A DNA stretch of 64,000 nt from JADKAV01 sp963704075 (GTDB lineage: Bacteria > Actinomycetota > Actinomycetes > S36-B12 > UBA10799): NCBI GenBank assembly GCA_963704075.1, contig CAVPGV010000004.1, forward strand, positions 248,001 to 312,000, read 5' to 3'. The notes under the pieces were generated by a model, which searched no databases, was not told the origin of the DNA, and saw only the letters and a list, made by a program, of their open reading frames with translations. Shown here piece after piece: positions 10,561 to 18,480 of the stretch; position 1 is the first letter of the stretch, and each line of letters starts with the position of its first letter. A program made the position numbers and the translations under genes.

Positions 10561-10992
10561 GTGTCGAACGGCTGCGGCGGGTCCGCTTGGGGTGAGAAAG
10601 CGGTCGACATCATGAACTGGTTCGGCGATGTCCGCACCTACGGCGATCAACCGGTGAACATGCGGGTCGCCTGCAACCAGCACGACGCCGCCTACGGCGG
10701 GTCTACCGTCGCGGGGATGCGCACGAAGAAGGCGACGGACTACCGCCGGTGGTCGCGCGAGGACGTCGATGAGAAGTTCGCCGCCGACCTCACGGCGCAA
10801 TGCGACCGGTTCTTGAAAGGCAAGAAACTGCGCAAGGAGCGTCGGGCCTGCCATAAGGAGGTCCCGATCTACGTCGGGCTGGTGCGGGAGTTCGGTCAGA
10901 GCGTCTTCGATGCCAATTCGACGGTCCCCGGAACCCAGACCCAGATTCCGGGCCGGACCACGCCGAAGGGCGGCAGCCGGGACAACCGCTGA
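10561..10992 (+). CDS. Phospholipase A2-like protein
   Basis: 143 residues from GTG 10561. The motif VACNQHDAAYGG matches the catalytic His-Asp helix of prokaryotic/fungal phospholipase A2 (CxxHDxxY). The later DEKFAADLTAQC, RACHKEVPIYVGLVREFG and QSVF match the second conserved helix of the fold, and paired cysteines (about residues 5, 38, 80 and 97) could form disulfides. The predicted reaction is sn-2 ester hydrolysis of phospholipids. No signal peptide follows the called start; the open frame extends upstream without an ATG, so the real start may be lost in a sequence error. Not in an operon. Confidence 0.62.
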   Translation: MSNGCGGSAWGEKAVDIMNWFGDVRTYGDQPVNMRVACNQHDAAYGGSTVAGMRTKKATDYRRWSREDVDEKFAADLTAQCDRFLKGKKLRKERRACHKEVPIYVGLVREFGQSVFDANSTVPGTQTQIPGRTTPKGGSRDNR

Positions 10993-11021
10993 GTAGCGCG
11001 GCGTCGCGGAATGCGAAGTGG

Positions 11022-11076
11022 GATCAAGCTTGAATGAGAACGACCACTGGATGGTCGTTCTCATTCAACCTTGATC
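11022..11076. terminator. Long perfect hairpin between convergent genes
   Basis: A 17-bp perfect stem (11030-11046 with 11052-11068, loop CTGGA) is extended by GATCAAG/CTTGATC outer arms. It lies between the PLA2-like gene and nucS, and its right outer arm overlaps the nucS stop codon. There is no T-run, so it may act as a bidirectional structure-only terminator. Confidence 0.6.
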
Positions 11077-11746
11077 AGAACAGCCGTGACTCCACATCGT
11101 CGTATCCGCGCAGGTGGTCGTAGTCGACCACTACACACCGGATCCCGCGATCCTCGGCCAGAGTCCGGGCCTGAGGTTTGATCTCCTGGGCCGCGAAGAC
11201 CCCGGTCACCGGCGCAAGTAGGGGATCACGGTTGAGCAACTCGAGGTAGCGGCTCAGTTGTTCGACCCCGTCGATCTCACCGCGTCGCTTGACCTCCACC
11301 GCGACCGCCGCGCCCGAATCGTCACGGCACAGCAGGTCGACCGGACCGATCGCGGTCGGGAACTCACGTCGGACCAGCGTCCAGTTCTCGCCGAACGTGT
11401 GGACCTGCTCCGCCAGCAACTCCTGCAGATGCGCCTCCACACCGTCCTTGACCAGTCCCGGATCCGGTCCGAACTGCCCCGACCAATCGTGCTCGATCTC
11501 CCCGAGCCGGATGATGAGACGCTCGCCGGCCTTGTTCGTGACCTCCCAGATCGTGTGACCCTCGTCGTGAGTCTCCTGCAGCACGCACGGCGGGCTCATC
11601 CAGTTCAGGGGTTTGTAGGCCCGATCATCGGCATGCACGGAGACCGATCCGTCCGCCTTGACCAGCAGCAGGCGCCGGGCCATCGGCAGATGCGCGCTGA
11701 GCCGACCTACGTAGTCCACCTGGCACTCAGCCACCACGAGCCGCAT
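11075..11746 (-). CDS. nucS: Endonuclease NucS (EndoMS), mismatch-specific
   Basis: 223 residues. The N-terminal DNA-binding/dimerisation domain begins MRLVVAECQVDYVGRLSAHL. The C-terminal RecB-like nuclease domain has GPVDLLCRDD and VAVEVKRRGEIDGVEQL, giving the D-ExK catalytic set, plus ELLNRDPLL. The C-terminus GYDDVESRLF resembles the sliding-clamp-binding tail of actinobacterial NucS. NucS cleaves both strands at G-T, G-G and T-T mismatches and replaces MutSL in most actinobacteria. The start codon overlaps the stop of the upstream membrane protein (TGATG). Confidence 0.93.
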   Translation of the reverse strand: MRLVVAECQVDYVGRLSAHLPMARRLLLVKADGSVSVHADDRAYKPLNWMSPPCVLQETHDEGHTIWEVTNKAGERLIIRLGEIEHDWSGQFGPDPGLVKDGVEAHLQELLAEQVHTFGENWTLVRREFPTAIGPVDLLCRDDSGAAVAVEVKRRGEIDGVEQLSRYLELLNRDPLLAPVTGVFAAQEIKPQARTLAEDRGIRCVVVDYDHLRGYDDVESRLF

Positions 11747-12239
11747 CAGATGAGCACCTTGAACACGACCACGAGCGCACCGACCGCGGCGGTACCCAGC
11801 GCCCAGAGCAGGTCGTCTCTACGGTCCTCCGATCCGCCACCGACCCATGTGTAGGCGAACATCGCAACGACCAGGGCACACATGCCCAGCGTCACCGCGG
11901 TCTCGAAGTCGTCCACGAGCAATGAGGCGGCCCAGGCTGCCCCGACGAGCAGCAGACCCGGCAAGAACATCGACGAACTGTGGATCGCTTCCGCACGCAG
12001 CCAACCGTCGAAGGCGCCCGCATGTCCTGCAGGCGCTTGGCGAGCACGGCGGCCCAGAAGTGCGCGACGACCAGACCAGCCGCAGCGACCAGCAGGACGA
12101 AGGTCAGTTCACCCAGCGAGTCCAGGTAACCTTTCGCGTTGGATGCAGCGGCCGTGGCAAGCAGCGTCAGGGATGAATAGACGACCAGCGAGATCCTGGC
12201 GGAGGACTCCGACCGTGTCAGGGGGCCGACGGCTTTCAC
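11746..12239 (-). CDS. Multi-pass membrane protein of unknown function (one frameshift)
   Basis: About 164 residues with five predicted transmembrane helices (for example LGELTFVLLVAAAGLVVAHF and TAVTLGMCALVVAMFAYTWV). The frame breaks near 12025, where one G of a GGGG run seems to be missing; the two parts join as GAFDGWLRAEAIHSSSMFLPG. It overlaps the dehydrogenase gene upstream by 4 nt and nucS downstream by 1 nt, so it is in the same transcript. No motif gives a function. Confidence 0.6.
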
Positions 12240-13081
12240 GAGTACTCGTAGAAACCCTTGCCGCTCTTGCGTCCAAGATCACCGGCGGCAACCATCCGGC
12301 GCAACACCTCCGGCGGACTGAACTTCTCGTCCTGGGTGTCCGCATAGATGTTGGATGTCGCGTTGAGGATGATGTCCACTCCGGTCATGTCGGCGGTCTC
12401 CAGCGGACCCATCGCATGTCCGAAGCCGAGTCGGCAGGCCACATCCACGTCCTCGGCGGACGCGACGCCGGACTCCACCAGCGCGATCGCCTCCATGGCC
12501 AATGCGGTGATCAGCCGAGTGGTCACGAAACCTGCGACGTCCCGGTTGACCACAACCACCGTCTTGCCGACCCCTTCGGCGAACTCCTGGGCGCGTGCCA
12601 GCGACTCGTCGCTGGTCTTGTATCCGCGCACGAGCTCGCACAGCTTCATCAACGGCACCGGCGAGAAGAAGTGCGTCCCGACGACGTCCTCGGGCCGCGA
12701 GGTCACCGCTGCGATCGAGGTGATCGGGATGGCCGATGTGTTGGTCGCCAGCAGCGTCCCGGGTGCGCAGATCTTGTCGAGGCGTTCGAATACCTCGGTC
12801 TTGATCTCGATCCTCTCGAAGACCGCCTCGACGACGATGTCGACCTCGCTCATCGCGTCCAGGTCGATGGTCGTGCTCACCCGCGCGATGGCCGCTTGCT
12901 CCTGCTCGGCGGTGATCTTGGCCTTCTCCGCGAACTTCGCCAAGGACTTGGCGATCCCCGCGCGCCCCCGCGCGACAGCCTCCTGGCTGACGTCCTGCAT
13001 CACCACGTCGTGACCTGCCACGGCGCTGACTTGTGCAATTCCTGCGCCCATCAATCCGGCGCCCACGACTCCGATTCTCAT
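12236..13081 (-). CDS. 3-hydroxybutyryl-CoA dehydrogenase
   Basis: 281 residues from ATG 13081. NAD-binding VVGAGLMGAGIAQ at the N-terminus, the catalytic HFFSPVPLMKLCELV, NRDVAGFVTTRL and the C-terminal LGRKSGKGFYEY identify a single-module 3-hydroxyacyl-CoA dehydrogenase of the FadB2/PaaH type. It converts (S)-3-hydroxybutyryl-CoA to acetoacetyl-CoA with NAD(P)+. It is first in an operon with the membrane protein and nucS. TAGCCT lies 7 nt before the ATG. It is the second such enzyme in the window and, unlike the tandem one, is intact. Confidence 0.92.
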   Translation of the reverse strand: MRIGVVGAGLMGAGIAQVSAVAGHDVVMQDVSQEAVARGRAGIAKSLAKFAEKAKITAEQEQAAIARVSTTIDLDAMSEVDIVVEAVFERIEIKTEVFERLDKICAPGTLLATNTSAIPITSIAAVTSRPEDVVGTHFFSPVPLMKLCELVRGYKTSDESLARAQEFAEGVGKTVVVVNRDVAGFVTTRLITALAMEAIALVESGVASAEDVDVACRLGFGHAMGPLETADMTGVDIILNATSNIYADTQDEKFSPPEVLRRMVAAGDLGRKSGKGFYEYS

Positions 13082-13088
13082 ACCTCCG

Positions 13089-13094
13089 AGGCTA
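13089..13094 (-). promoter_or_regulatory. -10-like TAGCCT, leaderless start of dehydrogenase-nucS operon
   Basis: Minus-strand TAGCCT ends 7 nt before ATG 13081. Confidence 0.45.
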
Positions 13095-13130
13095 GCCCTT
13101 CGGCCGGATGCGCGATGAGGCACCGGGGCG

Positions 13131-13136
13131 CACAAT
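13131..13136 (+). promoter_or_regulatory. -10-like CACAAT, leaderless start
   Basis: CACAAT ends 6 nt before GTG 13143; CACAAT with 6-nt spacing also precedes the genes at 29785 and 57787. Confidence 0.38.
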
Positions 13137-13142
13137 AGGGCT

Positions 13143-13469
13143 GTGCCAGCGTGGTCCACGTATTCGTACCTCTTCGGCCCATTGGTGGCCGGGGGGATCA
13201 TGCTCGTGATGGTGCTCCTGCTGCGGTGGGCGTTCCGCACGGGCGGATCGCTGGTGGCCGACGAGCCGAGAACGGGCAAACCCGATGAGTACGGCTTGAT
13301 GGTGCCGGTGGCCGGCGCTGAGGACTACGTCCGGGCCGAGATGCAAAGCCAGATGCTGCAGGACGCCGGGGTGAGGGTCAACCTCGTCCGGACCACCGAC
13401 GGCCCCCGGCTGATGGTGTGGCAGACGGACCGTGACCGGGCCCTCGACCTGCTCAGTCGACGCGGCTGA
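13143..13469 (+). CDS. Single-TM protein with signal-transducing-like tail domain
   Basis: 108 residues: one transmembrane helix (VAGGIMLVMVLLLRWAF, about residues 15-31), then a cytoplasmic domain of about 55 residues (YVRAEMQSQMLQDAGVRVNL ... RLMVWQTDRDRALDLL) resembling the DUF2007 putative signal-transduction fold. Function unknown. Divergent from the dehydrogenase gene (61 bp between starts) and overlapping the 3' end of murA by 17 nt. Confidence 0.6.
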   Translation: MPAWSTYSYLFGPLVAGGIMLVMVLLLRWAFRTGGSLVADEPRTGKPDEYGLMVPVAGAEDYVRAEMQSQMLQDAGVRVNLVRTTDGPRLMVWQTDRDRALDLLSRRG

Positions 13470-14706
13470 TCTGGGCGCCGAGTCCCTGCAGCGACTCCAC
13501 GAAACCCGCGTATCCGCGGTCGATGTGGTGCACCTCGTGCACAGTCGTGGTCCCCTCCGCAACCAGCCCGGCGAGCACCAGTCCGGCGCCGGCCCGCACG
13601 TCGGTGGCCTCCACCGGAGCCCCCGACAGCCGCGGCCGTCCACGCACCAATGCGTGGTGCCCGTCGGTGTGGACGTCGGCGCCGAGCCGCGTCAGTTCGT
13701 TCACGAAGCGGAACCGCGCTTCGAACAGGTTCTCGGTCACCATCGCCGCTCCCTCCCCGATCGCGTTGAGGGCGATGAACTGCGGCTGCAGGTCCGTCGC
13801 GAACCCTGGATACGGCAGCGTCACGATGTCGACGGCCTTGGGTCGGCGGTCCATGGAGACTCGAAAACCTTCTGGAAGCAACTCGACCATGGCTCCGCTG
13901 GAGACGAGTTTGTCCAGCGCGATCTCCAGATGTTTGGAGTTACCCTGGTCGATGGTGATGTCTCCTTGTGTCATCACCGCGGCGACCGCCCAGGTACCCG
14001 CGACGATCCGGTCCGGCACGGTCCGATGGGTGACCGGATCGAGAGCTTCCACTCCCTCGATCTCCAGCGTCGACGACCCGATCCCGTCGATCTTGGCACC
14101 CATTTCGACCAGCATCGTGCAGATATCGATGATCTCCGGTTCGCGGGCGGCGTTGTCGATGACAGTCGTCCCCTTGGCCAGGACCGAGGCCATGAGCAGG
14201 TTCTCGGTGGCACCCACACTCGGGAAGTCCAACCAAATGGACGCGCCGTGGAGTTGACCGGCTTTCGCGATCAGGAAGCCGTGTTCACTGCTCACCTCGG
14301 CCCCGAGGCGGGTCAGTCCGTTGACATGCATGTCCAGGCCGCGCGACCCGATCGCGTCACCCCCGGGCAGCGCCACATCGGCTTGCCCGACGCGGGCCAC
14401 GAGCGGGCCGAGCACACAGATCGAAGCACGCATCTGCCGAACGAGGTCGTAGTCGGCTTGGTGTCCCGGTGCGGCCGGGACGTCGATGAGAACTGTGCCC
14501 GCGTCCCGGTCCTGCACGACGTCGCAACCGAGTCGCCGCAGCAGTTCGGCCATGATCGTGACGTCGAGGATGTCGGGCACCTCGGTCAGCGTGGTGGGAC
14601 CCTGCGCGAGCAGTGCCGCCGCCATCAGTTTGAGGATGCTGTTCTTGGCCCCCGGAACCCGGACCGTCCCGGACAGGCGATTGCCACCGACGACCTGGAA
14701 TGTCAC
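13453..14706 (-). CDS. murA: UDP-N-acetylglucosamine 1-carboxyvinyltransferase MurA
   Basis: 417 residues from GTG 14706, the family's usual length. It catalyses transfer of enolpyruvate from PEP to UDP-GlcNAc, the first committed step of peptidoglycan synthesis. GAKNSILKLMAAALLA, RASICVLGPLVAR and AIGSRGLDMH are present. At the position of the usual catalytic/fosfomycin-target Cys there is Asp117 (LPGGDAIG), as in M. tuberculosis, which implies intrinsic fosfomycin resistance. It stands alone between a CPBP protease gene and a convergent small membrane protein gene. Confidence 0.96.
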   Translation of the reverse strand: MTFQVVGGNRLSGTVRVPGAKNSILKLMAAALLAQGPTTLTEVPDILDVTIMAELLRRLGCDVVQDRDAGTVLIDVPAAPGHQADYDLVRQMRASICVLGPLVARVGQADVALPGGDAIGSRGLDMHVNGLTRLGAEVSSEHGFLIAKAGQLHGASIWLDFPSVGATENLLMASVLAKGTTVIDNAAREPEIIDICTMLVEMGAKIDGIGSSTLEIEGVEALDPVTHRTVPDRIVAGTWAVAAVMTQGDITIDQGNSKHLEIALDKLVSSGAMVELLPEGFRVSMDRRPKAVDIVTLPYPGFATDLQPQFIALNAIGEGAAMVTENLFEARFRFVNELTRLGADVHTDGHHALVRGRPRLSGAPVEATDVRAGAGLVLAGLVAEGTTTVHEVHHIDRGYAGFVESLQGLGAQISRVD

Positions 14707-14855
14707 CCCCAAAGGATACGTCGGGCCGCCTCCCGCCGTGGCAGAACCGTCGGGTTCGCAAGCCCCACGCCCGGACGCTCCGACACCGGTCGCGACGGGC
14801 TTCGAGTAGCCGGCGGACCAAGGGGCGCGGAGGCCGTGCGGTCGAGCCGCGCCCG

Positions 14856-15557
14856 TCAGATCCGCCCTGCGCGGCGATGCACCCAGGTGGCGGCGATGAA
14901 GCCGAGCCCGTTGATCGCCCAGTGCAGGGCCATCGGCGGCAGCAAGGAGTCGGAGTAGATGCGCAAAGCGGAGAACACCAGCCCGGCCACTGCGGTGCCG
15001 GCCACGGTGAAGACCACCGACTGGATCCGTCCCCAGATGCCTCCCCCCAGCAGATCGCCGACTGCAGCATTGGCGTCGTGCATCACCAGACTGGGCAGGA
15101 TGTGCCACAGACCGAACAGCAGACTCGACACCAGCACCGCCTGCCATAGCCCCAGCCACTGATCCAGCAGTGCCAGCCCCACGCCTCGGAATGCGAGTTC
15201 CTCGAACAGGACGGTGCCCAGCGGCACATTGACCAACGTCTTGTAGAGCAGGGTGCGCGGACCCAGCACCGCGCGGTCGTCTGCGAGGAAACGTCGGGTG
15301 AATCGCATCGAGCCACCGATGACGTAGACGAGCGTGACTGCGCCAATGCAAGCGGCCGACCAGATCAGGCCGCGGATCCAACTGCCGGGGCCCAACCCGA
15401 TGTCCGTCAGACTCACACCCGCGCGGTAGCCGATCCACACGATCAGGACACTGCCGATCACGCCGGTCGGCACGTACCATCGCTCTGCCACGTACGGCGA
15501 GTGGTTCAGGATGTTGACGATGATCAACACGCCGAGGACGACGAGGTCGAGAGTCAC
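14856..15557 (-). CDS. CPBP family intramembrane metalloprotease
   Basis: About 233 residues from GTG 15557, which lies just after the upstream stop; an in-frame ATG at 15605 would give 16 more residues but would overlap the upstream gene by 44 nt. It has six or more transmembrane helices and the CPBP (Rce1/Abi-type) motifs EELAFRG, FGLWHIL and HWAIN that supply the metal and water-activating residues. Such proteases cleave membrane-associated substrates; the target is unknown. Likely cotranscribed with the membrane hydrolase gene upstream. Confidence 0.85.
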   Translation of the reverse strand: MTLDLVVLGVLIIVNILNHSPYVAERWYVPTGVIGSVLIVWIGYRAGVSLTDIGLGPGSWIRGLIWSAACIGAVTLVYVIGGSMRFTRRFLADDRAVLGPRTLLYKTLVNVPLGTVLFEELAFRGVGLALLDQWLGLWQAVLVSSLLFGLWHILPSLVMHDANAAVGDLLGGGIWGRIQSVVFTVAGTAVAGLVFSALRIYSDSLLPPMALHWAINGLGFIAATWVHRRAGRI

Positions 15558-15561
15558 CGAA

Positions 15562-17595
15562 CTAGGCGCTCGGCGCGGTGATGGCTCCGGACAAGTCCGT
15601 GACACCCCACTGCGTCAACTGCCGCTGCAAGGCCTCCGTGGCGCGCTGCAACTGTTCTGCCTGCACGCGGTCGGTCGCCCAGCCGAGTTCACGCACTCGC
15701 AGGGCCCGCTCGATGTTCATCATCGTGTCGTCGTCGATGGGCAGGTCGAAGGCCAATGAGGTGAACCGGGCAAGACTGGCCCGGTAGTCGTGGCCGCGCG
15801 AGACGAAGACCCCCGGCACAACGTCGGTGCTGTTCTTCAGGTCCACCCCAACGTTGAGGAACGTCCCCACCGGTCGCCAGCGCATTCCCCGCGGAACCCC
15901 TGGCTCACGGGCATCCCGCAGCCACGGCGGGCACTCCACGGCCAGTTCCGGCTCGAACTTGACGATCGGATCCTCGTGGTGACTGACCAGGAAGATGCGG
16001 GCGGACTCCTTGACCGACTCCGGAAGCGCGTCGTACTCCTCGTAGTTCGCGACCTCGACCACACATCCGTCCGGATCGGTCTTCTGCTTGTCCAGGCGCC
16101 AGCGCTTGGCCCACCCGCTGGCGGCCGGGGTTCCGATGAAGAGTGCCCTGTCCACCCCCGCGCGGTCGAAACCCCGTGTGCCCTCGTGCAGGAAGGCATC
16201 CTGCATGGTGTGGGCACCGAGAGACTCCCCGAACACCACGAATTTGGGCCGCTCGTCCTCGGGAATCGCCCTGATGCGCCAGGTCAGGGCGTGCAGCATC
16301 GCACGGTTCTGCTCACGACCCATCGCCACGCGATCCAGCGAGATGAACGACGGGCGCAAGGAGTATTGCAGCGCGAATGTCGCGCAGTCCCCACCGGTGA
16401 GGTACTCCAGCATCTCCATCATCACGTAGTTGAGGTAGCCGGTGCCGGTGGGCGAACAGAAGCACAGGACCTTGCGTTCGAAGGCCCCCATGTCCTCGAG
16501 TTCGCGCATCAGCAGGTCCACCCGTTCGTCGACTTGAGTGGCCGACGCGATCCCCGAGAAAGCTCGGATCGGGTCGATCGCGGGCCTACCGGTCACCGCA
16601 GTGATCTCGGCCGCGGGCAGCGCCATGTTGACGACTCGCCGACCCTCCCTGCTCAAGGTGTCGAATGGGATCTGGGACCCCGGTCCGCCGGACACAGTCA
16701 GCATCGTGGGCTGCTTGCTGTAGGCCGCCTCGATGGCCGCGCCACCGGCATCAGCCTGCCGGTTGACGTATTCGAGACCCGCCATCAGGCCGGCCCCTAC
16801 AAGTCCGAGACTGACCGAATGCCCGAGCCAGTTCGCGAAAGGACTCATCGACGGGGACGTCCGTTTGACGAGGTGCGCGATGCCGTCGGCCGATACGGAT
16901 TCGACGAACGCCGCCCCCTGCAGGCCGGCGCTGACTCCCACCCCGAAGGCCAGGGACCGTGCCAAGGACGGCGACTTCTCGTACTTGTCAGTCTGACGCT
17001 GCTCGTACGCTGCGGCTTGCGACGACAGGGGTAGCGGGTCCTTCGGGACCGGAAGGACGTCGCGGCGCGCGTCCCGGCGGTTGCGCGCGGTGAGTCCGAT
17101 GGCGGTCACCGTGGCCAGCGCGAATGTCCCGGGACCGACGACCCGCCGGTAACTCCAGCCTCGACGGGCCTGCAGGATCTCGGCGGCCCCCAGAACACTC
17201 GAGGCCATCAGCCCGGTGACGCCGGTGACGCCGGTGACCCATCCGGCGCTACGCAGAGCCGCCCGCCTGACCGGCTCGGATTCGCGACGTGGAAGCAGGC
17301 GGTACAGGGCGATACCCGCAGCCATCGCCCCGGCATGGGCAACGGCCTGGGTCACCCCCGCGACACCCGGGCGCTCCATCCGCTTGTGCCCCACGACGGC
17401 CGCGGCCAGTCCCTCGACAGCGGAGCCCGTCACAGCAACGAGACCGTAGTTGATCGCACTGGTCAGGCCGGTGAGGGTCGCCTGGTCCCCGACACTGCGT
17501 GGTAGCAGGCCCGGCTGGTAGGACATCCCGATACTGGCCATGGACGCCATCGTGGCCACGCGGGACGTGAAGCTGATTTCGGGGACTTCGACCAT
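15562..17595 (-). CDS. Membrane-anchored alpha/beta hydrolase (PF10081-type)
   Basis: About 677 residues. The N-terminal half (about 1-280) holds several transmembrane helices. The C-terminal half is a serine hydrolase domain with FVVFGESLGAHTMQDAF as the nucleophile elbow, FIGTPAASGW, and HHEDPIVKFEPEL, matching the actinobacterial alpha/beta-hydrolase family with an N-terminal membrane domain. The catalytic domain probably lies on one face of the cytoplasmic membrane and the substrate is unknown. ATG 17595 is preferred over ATG 17604 because CACAAT lies 7 nt before it. Divergent from pduO with only 29 bp between starts. Confidence 0.8.
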   Translation of the reverse strand: MVEVPEISFTSRVATMASMASIGMSYQPGLLPRSVGDQATLTGLTSAINYGLVAVTGSAVEGLAAAVVGHKRMERPGVAGVTQAVAHAGAMAAGIALYRLLPRRESEPVRRAALRSAGWVTGVTGVTGLMASSVLGAAEILQARRGWSYRRVVGPGTFALATVTAIGLTARNRRDARRDVLPVPKDPLPLSSQAAAYEQRQTDKYEKSPSLARSLAFGVGVSAGLQGAAFVESVSADGIAHLVKRTSPSMSPFANWLGHSVSLGLVGAGLMAGLEYVNRQADAGGAAIEAAYSKQPTMLTVSGGPGSQIPFDTLSREGRRVVNMALPAAEITAVTGRPAIDPIRAFSGIASATQVDERVDLLMRELEDMGAFERKVLCFCSPTGTGYLNYVMMEMLEYLTGGDCATFALQYSLRPSFISLDRVAMGREQNRAMLHALTWRIRAIPEDERPKFVVFGESLGAHTMQDAFLHEGTRGFDRAGVDRALFIGTPAASGWAKRWRLDKQKTDPDGCVVEVANYEEYDALPESVKESARIFLVSHHEDPIVKFEPELAVECPPWLRDAREPGVPRGMRWRPVGTFLNVGVDLKNSTDVVPGVFVSRGHDYRASLARFTSLAFDLPIDDDTMMNIERALRVRELGWATDRVQAEQLQRATEALQRQLTQWGVTDLSGAITAPSA

Positions 17596-17602
17596 GTGCG
17601 TC

Positions 17603-17617
17603 ATTGTGCCTTAGGGT
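17603..17617. promoter_or_regulatory. Divergent -10 pair for membrane hydrolase and pduO
   Basis: Minus-strand CACAAT (17603-17608) lies 7 nt before ATG 17595; plus-strand TAGGGT (17612-17617) lies 7 nt before ATG 17625. The two -10 elements are 3 bp apart, so polymerases would exclude one another. Confidence 0.42.
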
Positions 17618-17624
17618 CGAAATC

Positions 17625-18188
17625 ATGGTGAACCTGACGCGGATCTACACCCGGACCGGCGACGACGGCTCAACGTCGTTGGGCGACTTCAGCCGGACCA
17701 GCAAGACCGATGCGCGGCTGGAGGCCTACGCCGATGTGGACGAGGCGAACTGCGCGATCGGTGTCGTCCTGGCTGTTGGGCAAGCGCCCGAGAGCATCGT
17801 CCCGGTGCTCAACCGGGTGCAGAACGAACTGTTCGATGTGGGGGCCGACCTGTGCACGCCGTTGGGCGGCGAGGGCCCGCAACTGCGCGTGACGCAGGAC
17901 TACATCGACCGGCTCGAGGCCGACTGCGACACCTTCAACGCGGACCTGCCCAATCTGCGCTCGTTCATCCTTCCGGGCGGGACACCGGCCTCCGCGTATC
18001 TGCATGTCGCGCGAACGGTGGCTCGCCGTGCCGAACGGGCTACTTGGGCGGCGTTCGCCGAGCACGAAGACACGATGAACCCGCTCACCGCGCACTACTT
18101 GAACCGGTTGTCGGACCTGCTGTTCATCCTCGGGCGGGTGGCCAATCCAGGGGGCGACGTGTTGTGGGTGCCGGGAGGCGAGCGGTAG
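17625..18188 (+). CDS. pduO: PduO-type cob(I)alamin adenosyltransferase
   Basis: 187 residues. The ATP-binding N-terminal motif RIYTRTGDDGSTSLGDFSRT, then DEANCAIGV, and the later RTVARRAERATWA helix identify the PduO/MMAB family, which transfers 5'-deoxyadenosine from ATP to cob(I)alamin to make coenzyme B12. The same gene lies between atpC and murA in M. tuberculosis (Rv1314c). ATG 17625 fits the TAGGGT-7 nt leaderless pattern. Confidence 0.93.
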   Translation: MVNLTRIYTRTGDDGSTSLGDFSRTSKTDARLEAYADVDEANCAIGVVLAVGQAPESIVPVLNRVQNELFDVGADLCTPLGGEGPQLRVTQDYIDRLEADCDTFNADLPNLRSFILPGGTPASAYLHVARTVARRAERATWAAFAEHEDTMNPLTAHYLNRLSDLLFILGRVANPGGDVLWVPGGER

Positions 18189-18223
18189 TCCGGCCGCCGC
18201 CGCCGCCACCGCCCGCGCCTGCT

Positions 18224-18401
18224 CGCGGCTGAGGGCGACGTTGTTGGGCACCCTTGCGGCTGAGGGCGACGTTGTTGGGCACCCTCGCGGCTGAGGGCGA
18301 CGTTGTTGGGCACCCTCGCGGCTGAGGGCGACGTTGTTGGGCATCTCCGGCGTGTGAAGTGCCCAACAACACCGCCCTCAAGAGTCAGGTCACCGCCCTC
18401 A
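18224..18401. repeat. Palindromic repeat array 1 (31-bp period plus inverted copies)
   Basis: Four direct copies of GAGGGCGACGTTGTTGGGC start at 18231, 18262, 18293 and 18324, exactly 31 bp apart. The full unit adds CACCCTCGCGGCT. An inverted copy lies at 18361-18379 and pairs with the fourth copy (17 of 19 bp, 18-nt loop); a partial inverted copy follows at 18392, 21 bp on. The array fills the space between pduO and the DUF559 gene. The minus-strand reading frames across it are repeat artefacts, not genes. Confidence 0.9.
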
Positions 18402-18480
18402 GAAACCACAGTCCAGGGCCGGAATCCACAGATCCGTCGCCGCCGGTGACGCGAGTGCACGGCGGAGGAAACCTTGCACT

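Noticed and set aside
18224..18401. CRISPR array
   Set aside because: Units are tandem with no variable spacers, copies occur in both orientations, and there are no cas genes in the window.
18095..18460. Minus-strand proteins with repeated NNVALSRE / QQRRPQPRG
   Set aside because: These are translations of the 31-bp DNA repeat array, with no start signal or family.
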